Positions 40,691-53,439 of a DNA stretch of 64,000 nucleotides are shown here, one piece after another (the stretch's first letter is position 1; every line of letters starts with the position of its first letter). The notes under the pieces are model-generated. The model worked only from the letters and a program-made list of their open reading frames with translations. It did not search any database and was not told the DNA's origin. The position numbers and the translations under genes were made by a program. The stretch comes from Panopea generosa (taxonomy: Eukaryota > Mollusca > Bivalvia > Adapedonta > Hiatellidae). The stretch lies in contig CM055897.1 of NCBI GenBank assembly GCA_029582155.1, positions 90,456,329 to 90,520,328 of the forward strand, in the 5' to 3' direction.

Positions 40691-43652
40691 TACAAATTTT
40701 GAAATCAGAACTACTTCAATAATTATTAACACAAATTGCTGGGAAAGGTATTGTCTTGATGAGAATTTCATTCTGTAATGTTAGAATTTTAATTTGTGGT
40801 CCTGAGATGAATGGAAGTTAAGATAATTGAAAACGAGATATACAGGGCTGTACAAATTTTTTTTAAAAAGCCACTTGTCCTGAACAAAAAGCAACTTGTC
40901 CAGGTTTTTCTATACATTTAAAAATGCGTACCAGTCTAACCCATAATAAAGATGCTTATGCATTATTTTCAACCTGGACAATTTCAGATGGTAACTTTTT
41001 CTTCTTGCAACATAAAGACAGTTTTAAATGTGTTTTAAATTCAATATCAATTACTTTTTTTGGTTTTATTTATTCATCATAAAAACTACTGTCTAAAAGC
41101 ATAGTCTATGATACAGTTCAAATATCTAGAAAGTGCAACTCGTCAACTATATTCCAAATATTAAAAAAAACACCATAATTGATTTTAATTGTTGTTACTA
41201 TATTTAAATCATGCCATAGAAAATTATACGCTGAAACCACACAACCAAAAAGCAATATGTTTATTATTATAATACCCTACCCACATTTTTCTTTACCGTA
41301 AACTCAATTTAAATATCAACTTTCACGTTTTCGAAGAAAACTTATATACATACAGTTCCAATTATTGTAAATCTACGAAATATTTATAAAATTACCAGAA
41401 CCTAACACTGACATTATACATTACACGATCGATCACAACTTATCTGCAAAACATAATCAGATTTTAGAAATCGTCACCATTTTGGCAGGGAGATAATTTT
41501 ACACTCTTCAAAGGGAGAATTTGAGAGACACCCGCGAATTACATCATCATCTATTTTTTAATCTTTGCTAGAAACGCGTACCTTGGTCGTATATATCCAA
41601 TCAGAACGGTTATTAAAAATAGATTTATTCATATTCAAAGCTATCCACCAATCACATTAGAGGAATGAAAATAGCTAGCTGAATATGTATGAGAGGTTTT
41701 CCAAAGTCGCATTATTGGGCATGTGGCGTGATAAACACCGTGGGGGTCAATTGTTTATACTGATTAGTTACTGATAAACAACAGTTTGACCTGTGTCGTA
41801 TCGAATAGAGATATTTGCAGACCTGTGTATTGTGAAAATTAGCTTGTTCAATTTTTTAAGACAAGTCCGATGGACAAGTAACTTTCGGTTTACACCAATT
41901 GTTTAACAACGCGTCTGATTGGTTAACTGAATAAGTAACACAGTCGAGTTAACACTGTATGTTGTGAATACAGGAGCTTAATCGACGCGTGCCATGGCAT
42001 GCCCCCTGCAGGTAATCGGCCTTTGTTAGTTGCAAACTGGTCACGGCTAATCGATTCACATGTGCGGCGCATCAATTGAAAGTACTTGATTTCTGAAAAT
42101 GGCATTTGTCCGGGTCTAAATTTTTGAAAAACGTCACTTGTCCGGGACTAAAAAATTTTAAATGGTCACTTGTCTGTAGCCATTTTCTACTTGTCCGGGA
42201 CGTCGGGCTATGTTATTTGTACAGCCCTGATATAGCATGATTTTGCGTGAATACTCAAGCATAAACAAGTTCCTTAATCCCAGCGAAATTTAAATTAACA
42301 AGTTCCTTAATCACCGCTTAATATAGCTTTTGTTTCTTTGGTTAAAACAGTCTTCTTCTTTCACTTTCAAAACCTTGAAAGCAAGCCTCTGACTGGCTGA
42401 CAGAAAGGTCGTCTGAAAGCGACTTTCTATGTGCTGACACCAGATCCCATAGCGAAGAATTCTTGGGGGAAACGTTTTAATTTGATGTTATTTTGATGCT
42501 TATGGCTGCTTTTGAGTCATTTAATATGTATTTTGCCAAGAGGAATAGGTGGTAGAGGGTAGCCTTTAGTTGGTCCAGGCGCCGCGTCGGATGCTTGCGT
42601 TCGGCAACAAATGTTTTCGTACCTCTGCACCGTTTTTTCAAAAATTAATAACACGCGGTGTAAATTAGAACACAAACAAATGATAAGCAGCAATGGTGAT
42701 TCTCAAATAGAAACGGATATGGTATGATAAGAATAAAGTATAAAGAATCATGTAATTCTAATCATACTTAAATTAACGATTATTTCAACAACAACAAATT
42801 CCAGCTCCTGTCCATCGCGGTGAAATGTACAAACTATTGGCAGTAATAATTAGACGAATATGGCTATTGTCACGACGACAGGTGTACTGCGCAGCCCAGT
42901 CCTAATTCGTCAACAGCCGATATTTGCAAATAAAATGTGATTTGTACGTATTCCCTCTACAGTATGGCTACATTATCGAAACGAAATATAAGGATTACAC
43001 AGAGAACGTATAATATGGTTTAAAAAGAAATTTGCACAATTGTGATGAATTATATTGATAGTTTATTAACTGCATCACATGACACATATTTTTAAACAAT
43101 CCAAGCTGTCATTATCATTTAAGAATTATTTAATTCCTGTAAACATATGTATTGATTGTATACGTGTTGTTATATACTAGTACAGTATATAGCAAAACAA
43201 TTTTACACAAAATCCCACATATACTTTTTGCCATAAGTTGTCCCGTTTGCTAGTATTATATATACAAACAAGTAGACTAAACGCCATAGTGGATGTATTG
43301 GTCTATTCATTTGAACATATACTGTAGATAGATGGCATGGGAAATATCAGGAATTTGAAAACCATGTAACCATAATACATGAAGTTACTCTGAACACACA
43401 AAGTATGTCTGACAATGTTTTTACTTTGTAAATTGAACTTAATTCAGTTAAGGAATTGTATAGAGAAGGAAAGGCAACCGATTGAGATTTTGTGAACGCT
43501 TGCATATTCACGCAACATCTCGTTTTTAATTATCTTTAATACCATCCATCTCTGGAACATAAATTGCAGAATGAAATTGTCATCAAAACAATACCATTCC
43601 AAGAAATATGTGTTTAAAATTGTTGAAGTACTTGTGATTACAAAGTTTGTAT
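40691..43652. repeat. inverted repeat pair (about 180-bp arms)
   Basis: The left arm 40691-40842 plus 42235-42265 is similar to the inverse of 43497-43652, for example GAGAATTTCATTCTGTAAT against the inverse of ATTGCAGAATGAAATTGTC. The left arm is split by the hAT-like element. It is probably a foldback element or the ends of an old transposon. Confidence 0.7.
40843..42229. mobile_element. 1.39-kb hAT-like non-autonomous element, ATATA target duplication
   Basis: Inverted ends CAGGGCTGTACAAAT (40843-40857) and ATTTGTACAGCCCTG (42215-42229) match exactly. ATATA flanks both sides (40838-40842 and 42230-42234). CACTTGTCC motifs are clustered near both ends. No transposase. The CAGGG terminus favours hAT, though a 5-bp duplication is short for that superfamily. 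Confidence 0.85.
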
Positions 43653-43689
43653 ACTGCAGCTAAAATACTGACAATTTACGATAAATTAC

Positions 43690-45075
43690 TATTGCGGGGG
43701 CATATGTGGTCAAATGGCGCTGGTTCAAGAACTTGTCCGAGATCTTGTGATTATATAACTGCTGTGCTATTTTGGTAAAGATGATTCAATTAAAAGTGAG
43801 GGTGATATCGCGTCTACAACATTTTCCCAATATGACTCTTTGTCAAACAGCGACCCATGTTGCAGCCCCAAATTTGACACCAGGGACCCGACTTCAACAA
43901 ATCGTTTAGGGAACCTGCATGCACTGCTATAGTATAAAATATCTAAGGTCTAAGCCTTCAACTTTCAGTGAAAATGTTATATAAAATTTCGCTAACAATG
44001 TGCTTTTAAGCCTTGTGGCGGGGAAATCTGTGGTCGAATCACACTGGTTCAAGAACTATTCCGTGATCTTGTGGATATATAACTCAACTGCTGTGCGAGT
44101 TTGGTTAAAATTTAATGAAAAATTGGGGTGATATTGCGTCTACAACCTTTTCCCTATATAACTCTATGTAAAATCATGACCCCTGTTGCGGCCCCAAATT
44201 TGACCACAGGGACCCGACTTCAACAAACCCAAGGTCTTTGCCCTAGATCCCTGGGAGTCAGGGACACAAATTCAAACATAAATTCAGACCGTCATGTCAG
44301 CAGCAATAAATCACACTAAAAAACATTCAAATGAGTCATTCAGTCATGAGAAATAACGTTTTCTTTGTCATATTCTCTTATATATATATTTAGTATAAAT
44401 CCACAGGGCTAAATTTCAAGACCCAGGGGCATACAATTCGCATTTTTTTTTATAAAGGATTCATAGGCCTCAATAATCATACTTACCATTTGCTTACCAG
44501 TGTTTCTTATAATAATAATAAGAAGATTTTTTAAAATTTACCTTGAATTTGACTCTTTTGCTGGCCCCGTTCCCAAGACCATAGAGGAGTGGGGACACTC
44601 AACAAAACATGGATATTTTAAACCATGACGTCAGATACAACAAATCACACCAAAACCACTCTAATAAGTTATTTAAGCCATGAGAAATAACAGTTTTTGT
44701 CATTTTCTCTATATATATTAAGTAACGTTAGCCCCACGGCCCACCCAAGGGCACAAAGGTGAAACCAGGGGCATGAAATTCACATTTATGAAGGACCCAA
44801 AGGCCTCTGTAATTATGCTTTCGCTTTATTTCCAGCCCTTCCCATATTAAAAAAAGAGTTGTTTAAGTTTACCATGAAATTGGCTTTTAGGTCCAACTCA
44901 CAATGCCCATGGGCTGGGGACCATGAAATTCACAATTTTGATTCGCATTTTAGCACCAAAGCTATATACAAAATTTCATTATACTATGTGTTAATGGTTT
45001 TTGATTTGAAGTCAATAATGTGAATTGTTAACGAACGCACGACGGACGACAGCCGACAAAAGGCGATCGCAAAAG
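43690..45075. repeat. dispersed mollusc-type repeat block
   Basis: Duplicated segments (e.g. TGGTTCAAGAACTTGTCCGA near 43722 and TGGTTCAAGAACTATTCCGT near 44044; GGGACCCGACTTCAACAAA twice). It ends in the ACGACGGACGACAGCCGACA + AAAGGCGATCGCAAAAGG tail that closes many such elements. Its right half resembles 63735-64000. Confidence 0.75.
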
Positions 45076-45104
45076 GTATTTATATCAGGTGAACTAATAA
45101 GAGT

Positions 45105-45407
45105 TATATTTTAATATCTGAATAGAGTACTTTATATCGTGATAGACAGAAGTTGTACCGCGCCCGAGCTCGTGCAAAAGATATTCCAGAGTACAAGTGA
45201 GTGTACGTTAACGAGGACTTAACCAGAGCCAGAAACCAGCTATCATTCGAGGCTAGGAAGCTTTTCCGTGCGAAACGAACCGCTAGTGCCTGGTCAAGTG
45301 ACGGCACCATTCTGATTAAATACCTCGCTATGAAAGTATACCGTATCATTCCAGTAAAGGATCTAAGCCCGTTTGAGGCCTTTATTACGAACATTGTAAA
45401 TAGTTGA
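45105..45407 (+). pseudogene. LINE ORF1-type fragment, broken
   Basis: Translated on the plus strand it reads LYRARARAKDIPEYK, a TGA at 45198-45200, then VYVNEDLTRARNQLSFEARK and TASAWSSDGTILIK. The pattern Y-x-N-E-D-L-T-x-x-R followed by W-x-x-D-G-x-I is typical of the C-terminal part of ORF1 proteins of invertebrate LINEs. Only this segment survives and the in-frame stop shows it is dead. No reverse transcriptase is nearby. The 96-codon open frame on the other strand is its shadow. Confidence 0.55.
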
Positions 45408-45409
45408 TC

Positions 45410-47635
45410 GGAAACCTATATTCTGTTTATAGCGGGAATGCTCATCTTTATGATAATGAGGTGTTTAATACGTTTTTGAGGTCAGTGTTACTTTTAATAC
45501 ATTACGCTTTGGTGTAGCATGTTTAGATACCTGTTCAGTAGCGATACTGCGTAATGACTAGATGTGTATAAACTGTCATTGTTTTACTTTAACAGAAACA
45601 CTGAAACAGGATCATTAATATAGGTGCATTGTAGTGAGAGCGAGTGTACGTTATACAAACACTGTTTTTGGTTTTGCGTACTGGCTGGTTCAATATTAAT
45701 TCTCTGCGAAGATTGCGTTTTTGCTATGCATGCAGTGTATAATATGTTTTGAATACTAACGGTGGACCCGTTGTGTGTTATACGGCCTTTTTATTGATAT
45801 TGAATGTTGTCTCTTTTCAGTATTGTACTGCCAATTATTTGTATTGAACCCGGAAATTTTCTTAACATAAACACAGAAACGTGGTGACGATAATGCACTA
45901 TTGTGATAGTAGTGCCTGTATTACATGCGTTTGTATTACGTATTGTCTATACGTCTGCTGTTTAAAAATGCGTGTTTACTATACTTGTGTATTTATACTG
46001 CATATCTAATTTTGAGGTATTGTATTGTAATTGCTTGCCCAATGTTCATGTTATCTATTGAATTTACAAATTGAAATTATATTCATTGTCCATGACACCT
46101 AAATAAGAGCGTGATCTATTTGTTTAGCCGTTTATTCGGGAACAATAAACACGGTCTGAAAATAAACAATAATGAAACAAATTGTAACATTCCTTAACAA
46201 ATACCGTTTATAAGTAATTATAGATACTAGTATTTATCTCTAAAGACTACAATCTTCTTACATCTTACACCGAACAGACCGGTAACAATCCGACCAATGA
46301 CAGTTTGAATTATTTGCTTTTTCCTGTATGTTTCTCACAAACGTTAATATTTTCGTTTTTCTTTTTGCTTTGTTTTTCAATATTGTCCTGATAAGCAGTT
46401 CTTTAAAACTTATACTAAATGTATATAGCAATTATATGTTATAATTCATTTGATTTACATGTACTGGAATTCTCATATTTCTTACGTTGACACAATTTAT
46501 CCTCTCATTTGTGATATATCTGACTATACTATTCCATAGCTTAACGTTTATTTTCTTGAATTTCTTTTTTTTCTTCTCTAAACACTTTTTAGGGCTCGCG
46601 CGGCACCAGATCATGTAGTGAGAAATTCTGAATTTCAAATTATATGTTGTTGTTTTTTGTTTGTTTCATAACACCACCAAGGTGTGACTGCATGTTGTCG
46701 GTAGAACTGTTCCTCTTGTCTCTTCTTGCGATTTCGTAAACTATAGGCACAGTCATACTGCCATCATGCCGTCATATCGATGGGAGTGTACGTTTTCAAT
46801 TTGTTGCGTTTGCTTCTGCTGCTATCATTAATTATTCATTACTTTGCATGCAAATATTTTATCTACATCTAGACTCGCAAACACCGTTGAACATCCCTGT
46901 AAACGTCGGTTATTAGGCCGTAATTATTTCATTAACGCAACTATTGTAAAAGATACATTATGCTTACATTTTACAGCAAATATGCACCTGGTTCTTAGTT
47001 TTTCTTTAAGAATCGGGAGATATACACCCTTTTCCCGGACCTGAAATACTAAACGCATCCAATGTATCAAATGCTACCTCAAGTTCTGAAACTTCTGAGA
47101 CGATAAATGTATACATTGTACGTTTGCCTTTTCAATGTTAAAAATAGACTTCAAAGGAAATTAGCATTATGCTTTCGTTCTAATCCTAATATGTGTTGTC
47201 GTTGTATATACATGTATACGTTGTGAATACCATGAATAAAATTTGTTTGAACTAATACCTGAATAAAAATATACGCATCTTTTCCAATAAAAAAATAAGA
47301 TAACTAAACTGCATCACATTAACCGTGCCGATAGTCAATGTTTTTTTTTCTCGCGAGAGTATCATTTTATGCAAATTTTGAAAACATTGATGGGCGCCAA
47401 TTTTTAAAGATAGGTAAATTTAATGAGAATTCTCGTTAAAACAGCTCAGAAACTAAGGTAAATTATTGAGTCTTGACAATGTTACCACTTACTTGTTTTC
47501 AACTAATGAGCAACAATTTCAAATTAAAAACATTTCATCTGATGACCTCGATTTTGAACAAACCCTATGTTTACAGCCAAAGTTGTTTTTTATAAACAGT
47601 GATAAGTGACTAGGTGTTTGTCTAAATTATAGGTG
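45410..47635. other. non-coding, nothing recognised
   Basis: AT-rich with only short random open frames. It could hide 5' exons of the plus-strand gene whose terminal exon is at 50528. Confidence 0.35.
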
Positions 47636-47639
47636 GCAG

Positions 47640-48220
47640 TCTTGGCGTTTTCTAAATCTTGGAATCGCAACTCCTAATCCAATGAACATTTTCTTTTGCG
47701 ATGTTGGTATCAAAAGAAATATGATACATTGTGATTGTGAGTCGCACGTACAAGATATAAAATTAAAACAATGCCATCGCTCTATGGTGCAGAGACCAAC
47801 TCTCTACGATGTCGGCTGTGGCGATGCGCTCTAGTCTTCGTTGTTTACGTAACATTAGGTGATAAACTTTGAAGAATTGTTGCAATTATTTTTTTGTCAT
47901 CATTGTCTCATTTTAGCCGACATTTAGAAGTAAGAAATAATAAAAACTTCGTTAAATATCGATATGAAACTTTCTCCACTCATGGAACTTCTTCGTCATT
48001 CTGAATTAAATTTCCATTTCCATGATGTGTTGTTGAAATGTTTTTGTTAAGACGAGTACATAAATATTTCGAAAAACATTTTTTTTGTTTTCAACGCGTA
48101 ATTCAGAAGAAATAATTAAATGATTGATAATTGGAAATAGACACTTTTATCATCTTTACTTTAGTATTCAGACAAAGTCCAAAGATACTAAAGGTGCCAG
48201 CTATGTATGTTGAATTGATG
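47640..48220 (+). repeat. dispersed repeat, left copy
   Basis: Shares AAATCTTGGAATCGCAACTC, GGTATCAAAAGAAA, CTTCTTCGTCAT-like and TTTTGTTTTCAACGCGTAAT segments, in the same order and orientation, with 53440-53950. Similarity is patchy. Confidence 0.6.
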
Positions 48221-50527
48221 TCACTGCATAATATATGTATAAATTAAATATGTCAAATCTTTTTCAGTGGTAAATAAAATTGTTTTAATTTTGACAGCAA
48301 CTTAATTATGTGTACATGTCTCTGATTTTGATTATCTGTCTACTCTAGTAAAACAAATTTTAAAACAAAAACTGATTTTAAATGGATAAAATCAAGGAAA
48401 TAGAGATAGTTCCTTGATCAAATCAATGCAAATTTAGTGTTTCTTTCTAAAATCTTGTCTTTCTTCCTTTACTATCTGAAATTGATGAACTAATTTTTAT
48501 TGGAAGCCTCCTTTCCAAGGGAGGTTTATGGGGTCGTCCTTAAAAAAAAATTGTTTGCCGTGCTCCTACCTACTCACTCAAAATGACAGCTATCCATTTT
48601 TTACTTTCAAAGTATTCACTTTTTAATGATTTCTCCCCATTTTTGTTTAAAATGACAGTATAAAAATCAAAATGTGGCCAAAAATAATTTACCTACCTAC
48701 CTTTGAAGAAAAACACTAGGTCCGAACACACCAAACAAAATACTTTTTAAGGATGGCCTGAGCATTTGAATCACTGATTAACATGGTAGTTCAGTGTGAT
48801 GTCTTACTTACACTGGGTATGGTTCTCCCAGTACATGGGACAGACTACGTTAATTCAAAGGACTGCATGCTTTTACAGTACCTTGCCCAAATAAAGCACA
48901 GTGGGAGTGCTTTTGAAAACCTCGAAACCCTACCGGGAATTGAACCAAGAACCTGTTTATTATAACTTCTGATAATGGTAAAATATTGCAATAAACTTGC
49001 ATCATTTTTTAATAAAGGTTACAGTATTAAGTTAGGTTTTAAATACATTTCTTGAGAGAAAAAAAAATAGCATTGAAATCTGCTCACCAAAAACAGACAT
49101 ATAAGTCACTACCATAAATATTTTTTATTTATTTTAATACAATGTAAAAAGACTGTTCATCTGATATATAATTTATGTTTTTACTCCATAAATTGTATTC
49201 ATAAAATAAAATACAAACCTTTAGCTGAAACAAGAGCCCCAAATAGTAGCTTGACTATATTTATTACTAATGACCACCAAAAATGGAATATATAAGCAGA
49301 TTAAGCCGTTCTGCACCCATACCATGCGCAGATGGTAAATTGGAGTTGTCCCTTCACATATATTTTCTTTAACTTTTAAGACCTAATCAAACACATTTTT
49401 TTCACAATAGATGTATTTGTAATTATATACCTACATTTATTAAACTTACGAAACTTGAAACTTATTAGCACCTATCCATGCTTCAAGGGAATATACCAGA
49501 ATTTTTAAAAATTTAAATTGGCTAAAAACATTTTTCCAATATAACATGCCTATATATATATACTTACTTAACTTATATTGCCAAAAGAATAACTATTTAA
49601 ACGTGCCAAACTATTATACTGAAAAGGGATTTCCTAACTTGGGCTATGTACCTAGGTTAGACTAAAATAGATATTCCGCTTAAAATTGAAACATATTTTG
49701 TGGCATGTAATTATACTGGTAATTGTTTTATCTTAGAAAGAGTCCAAATGATGACATGAAGTTCGTCAATCTGAATTTAAGTGCTTGTCTGTTTTTAGAA
49801 TGGGAATTTCATTTCAAGTTTACCACTTCAATTTAAATATCAATTTTGTCAAGTGTTGGTAGATTTGACATACCAAACAATTTTATTTATTACTAATAAT
49901 TGAATGCTTTTTATCCATTTTAAAAATAATCTTTTTTTTTTTTAAACATGCATAGCATTTATTCAAGATATACTCCTTTTAAAAATTATAAATAGATATT
50001 TGTCAATCATGTTTTCACAAATTCATTAAAATAAAAATCAGTATTTTTGAAAGTTTTAATTGCATCATCTCTTCTCCTTCCTTGAGCAAGTGTTGGTAGT
50101 TTCACCACATAAGACATACTTTACAATTATGTTACATCTTTCAAGTTTGGAACAAGCCAGTTTTGTGACTGTTTTGAAAATCATTTACTTCAGACAAGAT
50201 GTTAACTATAAATTGATTAGTGTGAAAGTCGTTTGACATCATGGTTTTTCTAATTTCAAATTAATGTCTAAGAAGTGTTTTTGAGTTAGTGCAAAATTTA
50301 TCAAATTCATCTATTTTGAATGTGAATTGCATCACCCATTTCCTTTCCGAACATGTGTTGGTAGTTTTACTATTTAACATATTCTATATAATTACATAAA
50401 CTTGGCAAGTTCGTTTTGTGGCTCTCTTTTGAAGACAAGATGCTCACTATTCATCTGGCAGCTACCATCTAATGATTATACATGTATTATGTAGAACAAT
50501 GTGTATACTTTTGTTTTGTATTTACAG
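48221..50527. other. non-coding flank, probable intron of the downstream gene
   Basis: A SINE-like patch near 48800-48960 (ACCGGGAATTGAACCAAGAA). Otherwise AT-rich and without a coding signal. It is probably intronic to the 50528 exon, because that exon starts at a good acceptor. Confidence 0.4.
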
Positions 50528-51571
50528 ATGTATCAGGATTCCAATGGAAACTTGGACTTGGACAGACATGGTTGCCTTTTAATTAAAAGAAAGGTTTTAC
50601 CTTGTATTTATGAAGGTCAGTACTTGGATAACAGAAGTGTAAATACTGCATTAGTGCCGGATGTCAACCTGCAGTGTGAAGAGGTCATAGAAGACTGGGA
50701 TGAGATTGATGACTATGATGCATTCAGTCCAGTGAAGAATGAAAAAATGCATTCTGTAAACCTGCATGTCGACAGCGACAGTTTTTGTATGTATGATGAT
50801 CAATTCCCTCCACCAAACTCACCTGTGGCTGGTATGGAGGAGGATATACCAGTGTTGATGCTGCAGAACAAGTATGTCAACAGCTTGCTTCAAATGTGGC
50901 GCGACACAAAAGAGGTCAGTGAAATGTCAGTAGATAACATCCAAGTAGACCCTAGTCAAGATGACGGTGACGACGGGCTCAGCCTAACCTCTGATGATCA
51001 AAGTTCCTGTAGTCAAAGCAGTCAATCAGACCATGACAACATCCAGATGAGCAGTTTACAGGAAGATATGTTGCCAGAAATTGAAGGGCAACATGATGTA
51101 AATAATCCCCATTCATTTCCTGCAGAACATGATCTTTATTCCAATAGTTCAAATTCTTCTCGTTCAGCATCTCCAACTATGCTGGAATCATTTCCTCAAT
51201 CAGTGATGAGATTTGACAACCTCAGATCTGTGTCCCCAAGAATCTTGAGATCACCTTCTCCAATAAGCTCCAGGTCTTCTTCTCCAAGATTTATGCGTTC
51301 ACCTTCGCCATTGGGTGAGATTCAGTTTGGCATTTCTACACTCCCTCTAGATGACATATCAGATGGAATTGTATTTTACGAAGATAGATATATACATCGC
51401 AGCCGCAGTCCTCTGTACAGCTCAGACCATGAGGTGCCTGATGTAGACATGGAATTTCACGATGTTGTATCACAGTCTAACGAGTTCCCCTCTTTTCACA
51501 CTTACCAACAGAGAAGAACAAGACTCAACTCGTGTCAGGATCAGGTGGTACCAGAATATATTGAAGAATGA
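50528..51571 (+). CDS. Ser-Pro-rich acidic protein, probable terminal exon, unrecognised
   Basis: A 347-residue open frame ends at TGA 51569-51571. The sequence before it, TTTTGTATTTACAG, is a strong acceptor ending at 50527, so I read this as the last exon of a longer gene; the first codon also happens to be ATG. Order: a polar start (DLDRHGCLLIKRKVLPCIYE), an acidic patch EEVIEDWDEIDDYDAF near residues 51-66, a PPPNSP motif, a Ser/Asp/Gln-rich centre (DDGDDGLSLTSDDQSSCSQS), then about 55 residues with repeated Ser-Pro motifs (SRSASP, RSVSP, RSPSP, RSSSP, RSPSP) and an acidic end. There is no signal peptide or membrane segment in this exon. The composition suggests a phosphorylated, largely disordered, possibly nuclear protein, which is inference. 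Codon use and the lack of repeats contrast with the surroundings. Confidence 0.75.
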   Translation: MYQDSNGNLDLDRHGCLLIKRKVLPCIYEGQYLDNRSVNTALVPDVNLQCEEVIEDWDEIDDYDAFSPVKNEKMHSVNLHVDSDSFCMYDDQFPPPNSPVAGMEEDIPVLMLQNKYVNSLLQMWRDTKEVSEMSVDNIQVDPSQDDGDDGLSLTSDDQSSCSQSSQSDHDNIQMSSLQEDMLPEIEGQHDVNNPHSFPAEHDLYSNSSNSSRSASPTMLESFPQSVMRFDNLRSVSPRILRSPSPISSRSSSPRFMRSPSPLGEIQFGISTLPLDDISDGIVFYEDRYIHRSRSPLYSSDHEVPDVDMEFHDVVSQSNEFPSFHTYQQRRTRLNSCQDQVVPEYIEE

Positions 51572-51674
51572 CTAATGAAGGCATACTTCATTTGTGGTAT
51601 ACTTCAGTTGCTGTGCGCTTCATGTAAAAACTGATGGTGCACAAACTAGAGTGGATTGCATTCTATTCAAAAGC

Positions 51675-51680
51675 AATAAA
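51675..51680 (+). terminator. candidate poly(A) signal for the Ser-Pro-rich gene
   Basis: AATAAA about 104 nt past the stop codon, inside an AT-rich 3' flank. Further AATAAA sites follow, so usage is uncertain. Confidence 0.45.
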
Positions 51681-52439
51681 TGCATGGAATGAATTATTCA
51701 ATACTGAAAAAATAGGAGGGAAAACAATTGATGCGAAGAAATGAAATTCGTGCAACATTTTAGCTTCTTATCAGAAGATATTCTGAAAAGTATAGAGCAT
51801 GTATTTAAAATTTGCACAGGGTATTGTCAACTTGCTTTAAATATTTTGTAATTGTTCAAAAGGAAGTGTTTTAGATCTATTCCAACATGTTTCAGCTGTT
51901 AGTATTGTCTTCACATAAAATTATAATCGACAACAAAAGCTAAAGAATTATGAAGTTTAATTCTTCTATTAATCAAGTTAAACAATTTTTTATCAAAAAT
52001 TGGAATTTTATCTCAATAATATCTTGTTTTAGGTGAATTTATTTCTTTTGCAAAAGATTGCGATTGGACCTTTTCACCTGGAAACAGATATCTCCCCAAT
52101 ATTAAAATTCTATAAAACATTTTTCTTTTAACAATTTTTTTTAATCAATAATTGTCAATATATATTATCAATAATATTGATATATGTATATAAATTCAAC
52201 CATATGAAATTAAATACAAAAGTTCAGGTAGCTTGTATTTTGAGTGGGTACGTAAGAGCATTGCAAATAAATAACTCTTCAAAATTTGCTTTGGCAGCTA
52301 AATGATTTTTTACTAAAGTGAAAACCTTTCTGCTTTTACTGTCTCTTAATTTCTCCCACGTTTAATTTAATTATCAAGCAATTTACCGATCCCAGGACAT
52401 GGTCTTTAACTTATTTTATCGAATAAAGTTTCCATAGGT

Positions 52440-52650
52440 TAAAGAGGTCTCACTATCTTCTTGGAGCGCGTGGTACATCATCACACATAGGTACGGAAGG
52501 ATCGGGATTATAGGTTCATTGCTCCGCCACAGCTATGTGTGGTGTCCGTGAGCAAGACATTTTACCTGCATATGTTAAGTACTGGTTTCTATCCAGGAAG
52601 ATCTTGAGCGTGATTTGTCCAAGTTGTAAGAACTTGCTATACAGTCGAGG
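52440..52650. mobile_element. possible SINE-like segment
   Basis: GGTGTCCGTGAGCAAGACAT + TTTACCTGCA resembles the conserved central domain found in several metazoan SINE families (GTCCTTGAGCAAGGCACTT). The ends are not resolved. Confidence 0.35.
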
Positions 52651-53439
52651 TAAAATAAATAAGTTTAAAACAAAAACTTTCATCTTCCTTTTTATTTTTA
52701 AATAAGCAATATAATTTCATATTTACCCCAAAATATGAAAAATGATATTTTATAGGGATTCTGTTCAAATTCTGTTTATATATCGGTGTAACTCGCGATC
52801 TATATCAACGAAATATTAAATCATAACCCCATGATGGTCTTACATACTGTTATATATAATGGCTATACAAAAACATTGACAAATAAAACTGGAAAATGTT
52901 GACTTGCTTATTCAAGTCCTAATTCAGTAAACTGAAGATAATTTATTAACATTAATGTGAAACACAAGTAGGTGAGACCTCTTTACTTAGTTTTTTTATG
53001 AAACTTGCTGTAGGCAGACTTATTGTTTATCCTGCTGGTGCAGTTGTTACTTTTACTGGCATTCATTGTTACTTTTTACCTCAGGATCAGTGTTACAATT
53101 TGTTTACATTTGTTAGAGTTATTTTGATGTGTCCATTTCATTGTTGTTATTTTTACACAATTTATATATTTACTATTTAATCTACTATTGTTACTGTTGT
53201 TTCAATGAAATTTAATCTAAAAATTGTATTGTTTGTTTTTACTATTGTTATTGTTATTTAATTCTTCCATTGATTTATCACTATTACTGTTTGATCTGCA
53301 GATCACCAATATAGAACTTAAAATGGTTACTGATTTTGTTATTTCTACATAACATGTTGTTTTTTTTTGTGTTTTTTTTGAGATCTAAAATTCCATTAAC
53401 ATTTTGTCAGAGACATAAACAGAGAGGCAACTGCATGGC

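Noticed and set aside
45104-45394. 96-codon minus-strand frame
   Set aside because: Antisense shadow of the LINE ORF1-like fragment, which is recognisable on the plus strand.
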